A stretch of 64,000 bases of DNA from Curtobacterium sp. ISL-83 (lineage in GTDB: Bacteria; Actinomycetota; Actinomycetes; Actinomycetales; Microbacteriaceae): positions 124,001 to 188,000 of the forward strand of contig NZ_JAGGPH010000009.1 in NCBI RefSeq assembly GCF_018613895.1, read 5' to 3'. Shown here one piece after another: positions 48,327 to 57,608 of the stretch (positions are counted from its first letter, which is position 1; every line of letters begins with the position of its first letter). A program made the translations under genes and the position numbers. Below the pieces are notes generated by a model that searched no databases, was not told the origin of the DNA, and worked only from the letters and a program-made list of their open reading frames with translations.

Positions 48327-49201
48327 CCCTGTCGACCTCGCGCACGTCGCGTGCACCACGGGCCGGGGGGACGCCGCGGAAGCGGAAGCCCCGCGTGCTC
48401 GCGAACACGCTGGCGGTGCTGTTCTGCCTGGTGTGGGTGTTCCCGATCTACTGGATGGTGAACACCGCGTTCAAGCCCGCCGACGAGGTCACGACCCTGT
48501 CGCCGATCTGGGCGCCGCTCCACCCGACGTTCGACAACTTCGTGCGGGCGCTCACGCAGCAGGGGTTCCTCGGCTACCTGCGGAACTCGACGATCGTGGT
48601 GGTGGCCGCCGTGCTGCTGTCGATCGTGGTGGGGTTCCTGGCCTCGGCGGCGCTCTCGCGCTTCCGGTTCCGCGGGCGGCGAGCGATCCTCGTCGCGATC
48701 CTGTTCGTGCAGATGATCCCGTCGGGGGCACTGCTCATCCCGCTGTTCCTGTCCTTCCAGTCCCTCGGGCTGCTGAACAGCTACATCGGGCTGATCCTGG
48801 CGTACGTCGCGAGCGTGCTGCCCTTCTCGATCTGGGTGATGCGCGGGTTCTTCGTCGCGGTGCCGATCGAGATCGAGGAAGCCGCCAAGGTGGACGGGGC
48901 GGGGACCGTCCGGATCCTGTGGAGCGTCCTGTTCCCGCTGGTGCTGCCCGGCGTGATCGCGACGAGCGTCTTCGCCTTCATCGCGGCGTGGAACGACTAC
49001 CTGACCGCGTACGTGATGCTCAAGGACCAGGGGATGTACACGCTGCCGGTGTGGCTGGCCGCGTTCTCGACGAACAAGGGCACGGACTACGGCGGGTTGA
49101 TGGCCGCGAGCGTGCTGTTCTCGTTGCCGGTCGTGGTCTTCTTCCTCATCGTGCAGCGGCGCCTGGTGAGCGGCATGACCGCCGGGGCCGTGAAGGGCTG
49201 A
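48323..49201 (+). CDS. Sugar ABC transporter permease (MalG type)
   Basis: A 292-aa second permease. GTG 48323 follows GGGGAGGAGG and overlaps the stop of the first permease. Helix 1: VLANTLAVLFCLVWVFPIYWMVNTAFK. EAA loop: EIEEAAKVDGAGTVRILWSVLFPLVLPG, the standard MalG form. Ends the importer operon; the next gene is a DeoR regulator behind a long inverted repeat. Confidence 0.94.
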   Translation: MTLSTSRTSRAPRAGGTPRKRKPRVLANTLAVLFCLVWVFPIYWMVNTAFKPADEVTTLSPIWAPLHPTFDNFVRALTQQGFLGYLRNSTIVVVAAVLLSIVVGFLASAALSRFRFRGRRAILVAILFVQMIPSGALLIPLFLSFQSLGLLNSYIGLILAYVASVLPFSIWVMRGFFVAVPIEIEEAAKVDGAGTVRILWSVLFPLVLPGVIATSVFAFIAAWNDYLTAYVMLKDQGMYTLPVWLAAFSTNKGTDYGGLMAASVLFSLPVVVFFLIVQRRLVSGMTAGAVKG

Positions 49202-49209
49202 ACCCGCTC

Positions 49210-49299
49210 CTCCTTCGTTTCCGTTGGTTTCGGGACGAGACACTTGCGTTCGTGTGGGAACCGGACGTACAGTTCTCGAAACCCACGGGAACGAAGGAG
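49210..49299. promoter_or_regulatory. Long inverted repeat upstream of the fructose operon
   Basis: Two 23-nt arms, 49210-49232 (CTCCTTCGTTTCCGTTGGTT...) and 49277-49299 (...AACCCACGGGAACGAAGGAG), pair at 21 of 23 positions with 44 bp between them. The right arm includes the GAAGGAG ribosome site of the DeoR gene. Operators of DeoR/FruR regulators are often such spaced repeats, and the promoter should lie in the loop. The same fold in RNA would hide the ribosome site. Confidence 0.65.
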
Positions 49300-49306
49300 T
49301 TCGGGC

Positions 49307-50095
49307 ATGTACGCAACCGAGCGACACGACGCGATCGCCGCCGCACTGCAGGCGGCCGGGCGGGTGTCCGTCGCCGACCTGGCCGAGCACTTCGACGTGA
49401 CGACCGAGACGGTCCGCCGCGACCTCGGCACGCTCGAGGCCGCCGGGGTGCTCCGCCGCGTGCACGGTGGGGCAGTGCCCGCCGGGCGGTCGAGCGTCGT
49501 CGAACTCAGCGTCGCCGAGCGCGAGGGCCAGCACGGCAGCGCCAAGTCCGCGATCGCCCGAGCCGCGATGCAGTTCGTCCCGCCGACCTTCACCGGCTCG
49601 ATCGCCCTCGACGCCGGCACCACGTGCGCCGCCGTCGCCACCGAACTCGCGGCGTGGGAGCCCGCGACGCCGGGATCGACCCTCACCGTGATCACCAACT
49701 CCGTCCCGATCGCGAGCACCCTGCAGCACAGCCCGCACGTGGAACTGCACCTGCTGGGTGGCCGGGTCCGTGGTGTCACGAGCGCGGCGGTGGGGACCGC
49801 CACGGTCGAGCAGATCGGAGCGCTGCGCCCCGACATCGCCTTCATCGGCACGAACGGGCTGTCCGCGGGCTTCGGTCTGAGCACCCCCGACGAGTACGAA
49901 GCGGCCGTCAAAGCCGCGTACGTCCTCGCCGCCCGCCGGAGCGTCGTGCTCGCGGACGCCGCGAAGCACGGGGTCGAGGCCCTGATGCGCTTCGCCCGAC
50001 TCGATGAGATCGACACGATCGTCACCGACCAGGAGCCCCCCGCGGACCTCGCCGGTGCGCTCGCCGAGGCGGACGTCGAGGTGGTCGTCGCATGA
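49307..50095 (+). CDS. DeoR-family regulator, probable FruR
   Basis: A 262-aa repressor. The N-terminal DeoR helix-turn-helix is TERHDAIAAALQAAGRVSVADLAEHFDVTTETVRRDLGTLEAAGVLRRVHGGAV. The C-terminal sugar-phosphate sensor has SIALDAGTTCAAVATEL, ITNSVPIA and the DFIGTNGLS-like FIGTNGLSAGFGLSTPDEYEA. ATG 49307 follows GAAGGAG by 8 nt; a longer frame reads through the operator. It overlaps 1-phosphofructokinase by 4 bp, so fructose-1-phosphate is the likely inducer (established for FruR-type proteins). Confidence 0.93.
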   Translation: MYATERHDAIAAALQAAGRVSVADLAEHFDVTTETVRRDLGTLEAAGVLRRVHGGAVPAGRSSVVELSVAEREGQHGSAKSAIARAAMQFVPPTFTGSIALDAGTTCAAVATELAAWEPATPGSTLTVITNSVPIASTLQHSPHVELHLLGGRVRGVTSAAVGTATVEQIGALRPDIAFIGTNGLSAGFGLSTPDEYEAAVKAAYVLAARRSVVLADAAKHGVEALMRFARLDEIDTIVTDQEPPADLAGALAEADVEVVVA

Positions 50096-51090
50096 CCGCC
50101 GCGTCGTCGTCCCGCATCGTCACGGTGACCCCGAACCCGTCGCTGGACCGGACCATCGAACTCGCCGGTGAGCTCCAGCGCGGGGCGGTGCAGCGCGCGA
50201 CCCGGTCGACCGCCGAACCCGGCGGCAAGGGTGTCAACGTGTCCCGGGTCATCGTGGCGAGTGGCGGGGACACCATCGCGGTGCTGCCCGGTGACGAGCT
50301 CGACCCGGTCCTCGTCGGCCTCGCGACCCGCGGCATCCCGACGGCCGCGCTGCCGATCGGTGCCCCGCTCCGCTCGAACGTGACCGTCACGGAGCCCACC
50401 GGGACCACCACGAAGCTCAACGAACCCGGCCCCTCGCTGGCCGGCCGGCTCGAGGACCTCGCCGCACTCGTCGCCGACACCGCGGCGGCGACCGCCACCG
50501 GTCCGGCAGCGCGGTGGGTCGTGCTCGCCGGGTCGTTGCCGCCCGGACTGCCGGACGACGCGCTCGCCGTCCTGGTCCGTGCCCTCCGCGCCCGCCACGG
50601 TGACGACGTCCGGATCGCGGTCGACTCCTCGGGCGTCCCGTTCACCGCGCTGCTGCAGTCCGGGGAACGGATCGACCTGGTCAAGCCGAACGCCGAGGAA
50701 CTCGCCGAGGTCGTCGGCGGGGACCCGGACGCGTTCGAGCGGGACGTCGTCGTCGCCGCGCAGGCAGCTCGACGGCTGCGGGACAAGAACGTCGGCACCG
50801 TCCTGCTCACCCTCGGGAGCGCCGGCGCCGTGCTCGTGACCGAGACGGGGAGCTACGTCGCCGCGGCACCCCGGATCGTCGCCCGTTCCACCGTCGGCGC
50901 GGGCGACTCCGCGCTCGCCGGCTACCTGCTCGCCGAGGTCGCCGGGCGACCACCCGAAGACCGGCTCGCCCAGGCCGTCGCATCGGGAGCGGCCGCCGCC
51001 GGTCTCCCCGGCAGCGACGTGCCCGCCCTCGACCAGACCGACCCCGCGTCGATCACGGTCCGCGCACTGCCCGTCCCGGCAGCCGCCTGA
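50092..51090 (+). CDS. fruK: 1-phosphofructokinase
   Basis: Phosphorylates fructose-1-phosphate to fructose-1,6-bisphosphate, 332 aa, PfkB/ribokinase fold. The start is VTVTPNPSLDRTIELAGELQRGAVQRA, typical of FruK/LacC. GGKGVNVSRV is the substrate loop, and TVGAGDSALAGYL the PfkB signature 2 with the catalytic Asp. Overlaps the regulator by 4 bp and precedes the fructose PTS by 71 bp, giving the classic regulator-fruK-fruA order. Confidence 0.96.
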   Translation: MTAASSSRIVTVTPNPSLDRTIELAGELQRGAVQRATRSTAEPGGKGVNVSRVIVASGGDTIAVLPGDELDPVLVGLATRGIPTAALPIGAPLRSNVTVTEPTGTTTKLNEPGPSLAGRLEDLAALVADTAAATATGPAARWVVLAGSLPPGLPDDALAVLVRALRARHGDDVRIAVDSSGVPFTALLQSGERIDLVKPNAEELAEVVGGDPDAFERDVVVAAQAARRLRDKNVGTVLLTLGSAGAVLVTETGSYVAAAPRIVARSTVGAGDSALAGYLLAEVAGRPPEDRLAQAVASGAAAAGLPGSDVPALDQTDPASITVRALPVPAAA

Positions 51091-51161
51091 CCGTCCCTCC
51101 CGAACCACCCTTCAGACCCAGCACTGCCCGCGCCTCGGCGCCACTGCAAAGGAGCACCCCC

Positions 51162-53252
51162 ATGTCCGCAGACACGAGTCAGCGCCTCATCAGCGTCCAA
51201 CTCGTCGGCCTCGACGAGGACCTCGGCGCCACGTCGAGTGACGTCATCCGCGTCCTGGCCGACCGCGTCGCCGCCACCGGTCGCGCCGCCTCCGGCGAGA
51301 CCCTCGCCGCGGACGCGATCAAGCGGGAGGCGTCGGTCGGCACCGGCGTCCCCGGCGGCATCGCGATCCCGCACGCCCGGTCCGCCTCGGTGACGAGCCC
51401 CACGCTCGCGTTCTCCCGACTGGCCCGGAAGGTGCCGTTCGGCGCTCCGGACGGCGATGCGGACATCGTGTTCATGATCGCGGTGCCCGAGGGTGCGGAC
51501 AAGGACCACCTGACGGTCCTGTCCACCCTCGCCCGAGCGCTCATCCGTGACGATTTCACGGCGGCACTCCGCGCCGCGGTCACCCCGGAGGACATCGTCG
51601 ACCTGGTCGACCGCGAGGTGAGCGGTGAGGTGTCGGATGCCGGCGTCGGGAACGCGAGCCGAGCCTCCAGTCCGTCGTCCGCGACCGGTGGCACCGCCGC
51701 CGGTGCCCCGGGCACCGCGCCGAAGAAGGTCTTCGTGGGTGTGACCGCCTGCCCGACGGGCATCGCCCACACCTACATGGCGGCGGACGCGCTCGTCGCC
51801 GCCGCCCAGCGCGCCGGTGCCGAGATGCACATCGAGACGCAGGGGTCCTCGCAGGTGGAGCCCCTCGACCCCGCGCTCATCGCCCGCGCCGACGCCGTCG
51901 TGTTCGCAGTCGACGTGGACGTGCGCGACCGCAGCCGGTTCGCCGGGAAGCCGCTCGTGTCCGGACCCGTGAAGCGCGGGGTCGACGAACCCGACAAGAT
52001 GATCGCCGAGGCCATCCGGGCCGCCGACGACCCGAACGCTGTGCGCGTGCAGGGGGGCGCTCCCACCGGTGGTGAATCGACCGCGGGGAACGAGCACTTC
52101 GGTCAGTCGCTCAAGCGCTGGCTGCTCACCGGTGTCTCGTACATGATCCCGTTCGTCGCAGGCGGTGGGCTCCTCATCGCGCTCGGCTTCCTGTTGTCCG
52201 GGTACGGCATCGCGCTGACCCACGGGAACGACGGCGTCAACAACGCGGTCTACACGCTGCAGCACTACACGCTCCTGAACCTGCCGCCGCAGGGGCTGCT
52301 CTACTACCTCGGCGCTGCCGCCTTCCAGATCGGCGGCATCTCGCTCGGGTTCCTGGTGGCCGCGCTCGCCGGGTACATCGCGTACGCCATGGCCGACCGT
52401 CCGGGCATCGCGCCGGGCTTTGTCGCCGGGTCGATCGCCGTGTTCATGAACGCCGGGTTCCTCGGCGGTCTGGTCGGCGGTCTGCTCGCCGGTGCCACCG
52501 CGTACTGGATCGGACGCATCCCGGTCTGGCGCTGGCTGCGTGGCCTGATGCCCGTCGTGATCATCCCGCTGCTCGCGTCGATCGTCGCCTCCGGGCTGCT
52601 CCTGCTCGTGCTCGGCGGTCCGATCGCCTGGCTCATGACGCAGCTCACCGCGTGGCTGAACTCGCTCAACGGCACCTCGGTGATCCTGCTCGGCATCATC
52701 CTCGGCCTGATGATGGCGTTCGACCTCGGTGGGCCCGTGAACAAGGTCGCCTACGCGTTCGCCGTGGCCGGACTCGGAGCGGGCTCGGCGACGAACGTGG
52801 TGCCGTTCGAGATCATGGCAGCGGTCATGGGCGCCGGCATGGTCCCGCCGCTGGCCCTCGCGCTCGCCTCGACCGTCCTGTACCGCAAGGGCTTCACGAA
52901 GCCGGAGCGGGAGAACGGGAAGGCCGCGTGGTTGCTCGGTGCGTCGTTCATCTCGGAGGGTGCGATCCCGTTCGCTGCCGCTGACCCGCTGCGGGTCATC
53001 CCGGCGTCGATGGTCGGGGCTGCCGTGACGGGGGCGATCTCGATGGCCGCGGGGGTGACCTCGCGGGCACCGCACGGCGGGATCTTCGTCTTCTTCGCGA
53101 TCGACTCGTTCGTGGTCTGGGTGCTCGCGATCCTGGCCGGCACGGTCGTCTCCGCGCTGGTGCTGGTCGGGCTGAAGAAGTGGGTGCGGCGGGCGCCGGC
53201 GTCCGAGGACGCCGTGGTGGGTGCCGACGACCGCGTGGCCGTCGCGGTCTAG
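51162..53252 (+). CDS. fruA: PTS fructose transporter subunit EIIABC
   Basis: A 696-aa phosphotransferase permease that imports fructose as fructose-1-phosphate. Domain order is A-B-C. EIIA carries the phospho-His71 in GIAIPHARS. EIIB carries Cys197 in VTACPTGIAHTYMAADAL. EIIC from about residue 320 has eight or more helices and the PFVAGGGLLIALGFLLSGYG and GGPVNKVAYAF stretches. The A-B linker holds a Ser/Gly-rich run. HPr and enzyme I are not in the window. Followed by a palindrome likely to serve as terminator. Confidence 0.96.
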   Translation: MSADTSQRLISVQLVGLDEDLGATSSDVIRVLADRVAATGRAASGETLAADAIKREASVGTGVPGGIAIPHARSASVTSPTLAFSRLARKVPFGAPDGDADIVFMIAVPEGADKDHLTVLSTLARALIRDDFTAALRAAVTPEDIVDLVDREVSGEVSDAGVGNASRASSPSSATGGTAAGAPGTAPKKVFVGVTACPTGIAHTYMAADALVAAAQRAGAEMHIETQGSSQVEPLDPALIARADAVVFAVDVDVRDRSRFAGKPLVSGPVKRGVDEPDKMIAEAIRAADDPNAVRVQGGAPTGGESTAGNEHFGQSLKRWLLTGVSYMIPFVAGGGLLIALGFLLSGYGIALTHGNDGVNNAVYTLQHYTLLNLPPQGLLYYLGAAAFQIGGISLGFLVAALAGYIAYAMADRPGIAPGFVAGSIAVFMNAGFLGGLVGGLLAGATAYWIGRIPVWRWLRGLMPVVIIPLLASIVASGLLLLVLGGPIAWLMTQLTAWLNSLNGTSVILLGIILGLMMAFDLGGPVNKVAYAFAVAGLGAGSATNVVPFEIMAAVMGAGMVPPLALALASTVLYRKGFTKPERENGKAAWLLGASFISEGAIPFAAADPLRVIPASMVGAAVTGAISMAAGVTSRAPHGGIFVFFAIDSFVVWVLAILAGTVVSALVLVGLKKWVRRAPASEDAVVGADDRVAVAV

Positions 53253-53264
53253 GACCGACCACCT

Positions 53265-53312
53265 GACGGACGGGAGGCGCGGTGCCAGCTGGTACCGCGC
53301 CTCCCGTCCGTC
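53265..53312. repeat. GGAGGC/GCCTCC palindrome after fruA
   Basis: Perfect 19-bp arms GACGGACGGGAGGCGCGGT (53265-53283) and its complement (53294-53312), loop 10 nt containing CAGCTG. It begins 13 bp after the fruA stop. Same arm core as the copies at 39.5 and 45.7 kb. Confidence 0.85.
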
Positions 53313-53517
53313 TGTGGTGTCGGGACGGTCGGCCGGTGCCGGCGGCCGGTGCCGGCGACTGGTCCTGCCCTGGTGCGACGAGTGGGCGGAACACGCCGCG
53401 CGTCGGGTGGCGAGCGGGCGGGACACGTCGGCGGGAGCGGCCGAGCGTGACGAAGAGTGCCCGCTCGCGCTGGGGCTCGGGGCGGGTGCGCACCCACCCG
53501 CCCCGCCTCGCCTCGGT

Positions 53518-55224
53518 CTACTCGGCGATGTTCGCCGTGACCGCGTCGATGTAGGCCGCGCGCTCCTCGCGCGAGTGCGGGCGCCCCGGTACCCCCGGAC
53601 GCTGCTCCCACGGGAACGGACCGGCCTCGTGCCGGTACTGGATGCCCATGGCCTCGAGCCTCGCGGTGTGCTCAGCGAGCCGTCCGCGGAACTCCGCGAG
53701 ATCGCGCGGCCCGGTGACGTCGGCCGACCAGAGCGCCTCGGCCAGGGCGGCGACGCGGGGGAAGAGCATGTAGTCGAGCCGGCGCGCGGAGTCCACGTGT
53801 TCGGTCCACATGTTGCCCTGGCCGCCGATGATGTGGGCCCGTTCGGCCTCGGTGAGCCCGGACGGCACCGGGTCGAACGCGAACACGTCGTCGACGGTCA
53901 ACACGATCGACACCGGGATCGGTTCGGTGTCGAGGTCGCTCTGCCGGTAGTCGAGGTACGCCTGGTCATCGGGCACCGAGATGACGTCGTGCCCGCGCTT
54001 CGCCGCCGTGACCGCGCCACGGAGCCCGCGCCACGACACGATCGTCGCCGACTTCGACAGCGTGCCGCCCTCGAGGATCTCGTCCCACCCGAACGCTCGG
54101 CGGCCGTGCGACTCGACGTGCGCCGCGAGCTGGCCGATGATCCAGGCCTGCAGTTGTTCCTCGTCCGCGAGGCCGAGCTCGCGGATGCGGTCCTGGGTGC
54201 GCGAGTCCTCGATCCACTGGACCTTCGGGCACTCGTCACCGCCGATGCCGATGTAGTCGCTCGGGAACAGGGCGACCACCTCGTCGAGGACGTCCTTGAA
54301 GAACTCGATCGTGGCGTCGTCGGCGTTCAGGACGTCGTCCGCGATGCCCCACTCGGTCCAGACCTCGACCGGACGCTCGGGGTGCACGCCGAGTCGGGGG
54401 TAGGCGGCCAGTGCGGCGCGCACGTGCCCCGGCGTCTCGATCTCGGGGACGACGGTGACGAACCGGTCGGCGGCGTACGCGACGATCTCGCGGATGTCGT
54501 CCTGCGTGTAGTACCCCCCGTGGGGACGGCCGTCGTACGACTGCACGTGGAGGACCCCGTCGGCGTCCGGCACGTGCGCGCCGACCTGGGACTCCTTCCG
54601 CCACGAGCCGATCTCGGTCAGCAGCGGGTACTTGCGGATCTCGATGCGCCACCCCTGGTCCTCGGTGAGGTGGAAGTGCAGGCGGTTGAGCCGGTGCGCG
54701 GCGAGCTGGTCGATGACCCGCATGACCTCGTGCTTCGTCCGGAAGTGCCGGGCGACGTCGAGCATCACGCCGCGCCAGGCGAACGCCGGGGCGTCCTCGA
54801 CCGTGGTCGCCGAGACCGTCCACGGCCCCTCGCCGACGCGGCCGTGCCGGTACACGTCGGCCGGCAGCAGCTGCAGGAGGGCCTGGACGCCGTAGAAGAC
54901 CCCGGCGGGCGATCCGCCCGTGATCGTCACGCCGTCCGTGGTCACGACGAGCCGGAAGGACTCGGACCGGTCGGCGCCCGGACCGGACGGCAGGGTCTCG
55001 TCCTGCTCGACGCGCAGGGCGATCACGTCCGGCCCGGTTCCCGCGCCGTCAGCGGCGTCGCGGACCGGCAGCCCGGTCGATCCCCGGAGCGTCTGCTGCA
55101 GGTACAGTCGGACCGACTCGGTCGCCGCATCCGCAGCGATGCGCGTCGACGGAGTGAGCTCGAAGGCGCCGGAACCGGGTTCGGTTCGGCGCGGTCGCGG
55201 GATGAGCATGTCGCGGTCCACCAT
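53518..55224 (-). CDS. GH20 beta-N-acetylhexosaminidase
   Basis: A 568-aa enzyme that removes terminal GlcNAc or GalNAc. An N-terminal GH20b domain (residues about 20-140) precedes the catalytic barrel starting AFAWRGVMLDVARHF. The catalytic Asp-Glu pair is D330-E331 in IGIGGDECPK. Substrate residues appear as VSWRG and GGQGNMWTEHV. No signal peptide, so it acts on imported chito-oligosaccharides or turned-over wall fragments. The start is uncertain: ATG 55224, GTG 55221 and ATG 55209 are possible. It is divergent from the ROK regulator, which probably controls it. Confidence 0.95.
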   Translation of the reverse strand: MVDRDMLIPRPRRTEPGSGAFELTPSTRIAADAATESVRLYLQQTLRGSTGLPVRDAADGAGTGPDVIALRVEQDETLPSGPGADRSESFRLVVTTDGVTITGGSPAGVFYGVQALLQLLPADVYRHGRVGEGPWTVSATTVEDAPAFAWRGVMLDVARHFRTKHEVMRVIDQLAAHRLNRLHFHLTEDQGWRIEIRKYPLLTEIGSWRKESQVGAHVPDADGVLHVQSYDGRPHGGYYTQDDIREIVAYAADRFVTVVPEIETPGHVRAALAAYPRLGVHPERPVEVWTEWGIADDVLNADDATIEFFKDVLDEVVALFPSDYIGIGGDECPKVQWIEDSRTQDRIRELGLADEEQLQAWIIGQLAAHVESHGRRAFGWDEILEGGTLSKSATIVSWRGLRGAVTAAKRGHDVISVPDDQAYLDYRQSDLDTEPIPVSIVLTVDDVFAFDPVPSGLTEAERAHIIGGQGNMWTEHVDSARRLDYMLFPRVAALAEALWSADVTGPRDLAEFRGRLAEHTARLEAMGIQYRHEAGPFPWEQRPGVPGRPHSREERAAYIDAVTANIAE

Positions 55225-55260
55225 TCCTCAATGACCTTTCGTAATATGGAGGCTATGGCC

Positions 55261-56427
55261 GTGAGCGAGAACCTGTCAACGCTCCCGTCCGGCGTCGTCG
55301 GCAGCACGCCGGGCATGCTCCGGCTCATCAACTCGCGCGCGATCCTCGCCGAGCTCTTCCGCGACGACACCTCGCACACGGTGACCGAGCTGAGCCGCAC
55401 GGTGGGCCTGTCCCGTCCGACGGTCGAAGCGGCGCTGGCCGACCTGGTCGACGAGGGGTGGGTGACGGAGGCCGAGGTCATCGCGACCCCGAACAAGGCG
55501 GGGCGTCGGGCGAAGCGGTTCCGCGCCGACGCGTCCGCCGGGGCGCTGCTCGGCGTGGACCTCGGGCTGCACGGCATCGTCGGCATCCGGTCCGACCTGC
55601 GCGGCGAACCGCTCGCCCGGGTGGAGGAGGTCTACACCGACCTCGCGTCCGCCGACCAGGCATGGGACAGCGTGCAGGACGTCGTCCGCCGGCTCACCGA
55701 GGGCATCGACCGGTCCCGGTTGCTCGCCGCGACCTTCGGCGTCCCGGCCGTCGTCGACCGCGATGGCGCGATCGACTACACCGTGGCCGTGCCGGAGTGG
55801 GTGGAGCGCCGGGTGCCCGGGCGGATCGAGGACCTGTTCCCGGACGCGGCGACCTTCTTCGACAACGACGCGAAGCTCGCCGCCACCGCCGAAGCGATGT
55901 GGGGACGCTTCCAGGGCGTCCGCGACGGGCTGTACCTGGTGATGGGTCGCCAGATCGGGGCGGCCTACGTGATCGACGGTGCGCTGGCGCGCGGTGCGCG
56001 CGGGGCCGCCGGCGAGATGGGCGGTCTGGATGCGACCGGCTGGCCGGCCGCACCCGCCCGACTGGAGGCGCGACTCCCCGCCGGCACGGACCTCGAGTCC
56101 GTCCTCGCCGCGGCCCGGCAGGGGACCGGCGCTGCAGCGGAGGCGGCGGCGGACGTCGTCCGCGCCTTCGCAGCGGACGTCGCACCCGGCGTCGTGCAGC
56201 TGATCGCGACGATCGACCCGGAGGTCGTCGTGGTCGGCGGTGAGGTCCTGCCCGCCGCCGAGGTGTTCTGCAGCGCGCTGTCGGAACTCGTCACGCCGCA
56301 TCTCCGGCACCCGGTCGAGATCGTGCCGTCGACCGTCGGTCGCGACGCCGTCGCCCGCGGCGCCCTGGCGCGGTCGCTCGCGCACGTCCGGGCGTCGCAC
56401 ATGGGGTTGGACGGCCGGCTGGGCTGA
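55261..56427 (+). CDS. ROK-family transcriptional regulator
   Basis: A 388-aa NagC/Mlc-like repressor. Winged helix: MLRLINSRAILAELFRDDTSHTVTELSRTVGLSRPTVEAALADLVDEGWV. The ROK sugar-binding part has LLGVDLGLHG, TFFDNDAKLAATAE and GRQIGAAYVIDGALARGARGAAGEMGG. The zinc motif C-x-C-G-x2-G-C-x-E expected after this is absent (GLDATGWPAAPARLEA instead). GTG 55261 is chosen because GGAGG lies 8 nt upstream; ATG 55255 would be only 2 nt from it. Only 36 bp separate it from the hexosaminidase, so amino-sugar control is likely. Confidence 0.9.
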   Translation: MSENLSTLPSGVVGSTPGMLRLINSRAILAELFRDDTSHTVTELSRTVGLSRPTVEAALADLVDEGWVTEAEVIATPNKAGRRAKRFRADASAGALLGVDLGLHGIVGIRSDLRGEPLARVEEVYTDLASADQAWDSVQDVVRRLTEGIDRSRLLAATFGVPAVVDRDGAIDYTVAVPEWVERRVPGRIEDLFPDAATFFDNDAKLAATAEAMWGRFQGVRDGLYLVMGRQIGAAYVIDGALARGARGAAGEMGGLDATGWPAAPARLEARLPAGTDLESVLAAARQGTGAAAEAAADVVRAFAADVAPGVVQLIATIDPEVVVVGGEVLPAAEVFCSALSELVTPHLRHPVEIVPSTVGRDAVARGALARSLAHVRASHMGLDGRLG

Positions 56428-56476
56428 GCCGTGCCGCGCGCGCCTTCCTGTCAGGCTGCTCAGGGATAGTGGCGGC

Positions 56477-57187
56477 ATGACGACTGCCATCGCCACGACC
56501 ACGTCCGCCGCCGCGGGTGACCCCGAGATGGGTGGGCTGTCCGGCCTGGTCCTCCGCCTCATCGACACGATGGGGGAGTGGGGCGTCGCGCTGATGCTCT
56601 TCGTCGAGACCGTGTTCCCCCCGATCCCCTCGGAGGTCATCCTGCCGCTCGCGGGATTCCTCGGCGGCGCGGGGCGCATGAACCTGCCGCTCGTCCTCGT
56701 GCTCGCGACGCTCGGCTCGACCCTCGGCGCGCTGGTGCTCTACTGGCTCGGCGCCGTCATCGGGTTCGACCGCACCGCCCGCTGGCTCGGCCGGTTGCCG
56801 CTCGTCGACGAGGCCGACTTCCGGAAGGCCGCGGCCTGGTTCCACCGGCACGGACGCAGCGCGGTCTTCTTCGGCCGACTCGTCCCGATCGTGCGCAGCC
56901 TGATCTCGCTGCCCGCCGGCGCGGACCGGATGAACCTGTGGTCGTTCTCGCTGCTCACGGTGCTCGGGTCCGGTCTCTGGAACAGCGTGCTCGTGCTCGG
57001 CGGGGCCGCCCTCGGGACGCAGTACGACCGCGTCGAGTCCTACACGGCGTGGATCGACCGTGCGCTGTACGTCGTCATCGCGGTGCTCCTGGTCGGCTTC
57101 GTGGTGCGCCGGGTCCGTCGTGGGCGTCGGGAGCGGGCCGAGCGCGGAGCCCGCGGGCGACGGCGTGCCGAGCCCGCGGGCGACTGA
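56477..57187 (+). CDS. DedA-family membrane protein
   Basis: A 236-aa protein of the DedA/SNARE-associated family, now regarded as undecaprenyl-phosphate or phospholipid flippases. Motifs: ETVFPPIPSEVILPLAGFLGG (re-entrant E/P), GALVLYWLGAVIGF and FFGRLVPIVRSLISLPAG (basic R motif). Five to six helices; a basic Arg-rich C-tail. ATG 56477 gives the usual short cytoplasmic N-terminus. Ends 20 bp before a convergent small gene. Confidence 0.93.
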   Translation: MTTAIATTTSAAAGDPEMGGLSGLVLRLIDTMGEWGVALMLFVETVFPPIPSEVILPLAGFLGGAGRMNLPLVLVLATLGSTLGALVLYWLGAVIGFDRTARWLGRLPLVDEADFRKAAAWFHRHGRSAVFFGRLVPIVRSLISLPAGADRMNLWSFSLLTVLGSGLWNSVLVLGGAALGTQYDRVESYTAWIDRALYVVIAVLLVGFVVRRVRRGRRERAERGARGRRRAEPAGD

Positions 57188-57206
57188 ACCGCGCGATGAC
57201 GGTCGG

Positions 57207-57410
57207 TCACGCCTTCGTGAGGGCGGATTCCTTGTGCGCCGCGCGCTTGCCCGACTTCGCGGACTCGACGATCCAGAACGGATCGTCGTCGGTCGGCGTG
57301 AAGTGCTGCCCGTCGAACTGGAAGTCCTTCGTCTTCTGTTCGATCAGCGTTCCGGTGGTCGTGCCCTGCGAGGTGTTCCAGTGCACCTCGTCACCCTTCG
57401 ACAGTGCCAT
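57207..57410 (-). CDS. DUF2945 (hypervirulence-associated, Tudor-like) small protein
   Basis: A 67-aa protein. ATG 57410 follows AAGGAGG, giving MALSKGDEVHWNTSQGTTTG, the start of the DUF2945 small beta-barrel. It continues with EQKTKDFQFDGQHF and DPFWIVESAKSGKRAAHK, which is the usual family ending. Widespread in actinobacteria; molecular role unknown. The longer frame adds 30 unsupported residues. Confidence 0.9.
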   Translation of the reverse strand: MALSKGDEVHWNTSQGTTTGTLIEQKTKDFQFDGQHFTPTDDDPFWIVESAKSGKRAAHKESALTKA

Positions 57411-57608
57411 CGTCGTCCTCCTTGCGTGATCGCTCACTCTGTGGAGGCCCGACCGTACCCCGATGCATCCGCATGAACACAGGGAACTACGGCCGATCAC
57501 GATGTCGTAACGCCCCTGCGGGCACGCGAGCGGGCGCGTACCGTACTGCGTGAGTCACCTCGCTGGCAACTGCCGCGGTCATCGACTCTCGACGGAACGA
57601 CGAACACC

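Noticed and set aside
50922-53426. 834-codon minus-strand frame over fruA
   Set aside because: Shadow frame; composition is Arg/Asp/His repeats without any domain.
55225-55260. CCAT-CCTC / GAGG-ATGG mirror between hexosaminidase and ROK genes as operator
   Set aside because: The symmetry is explained by the two facing ribosome sites and start codons.
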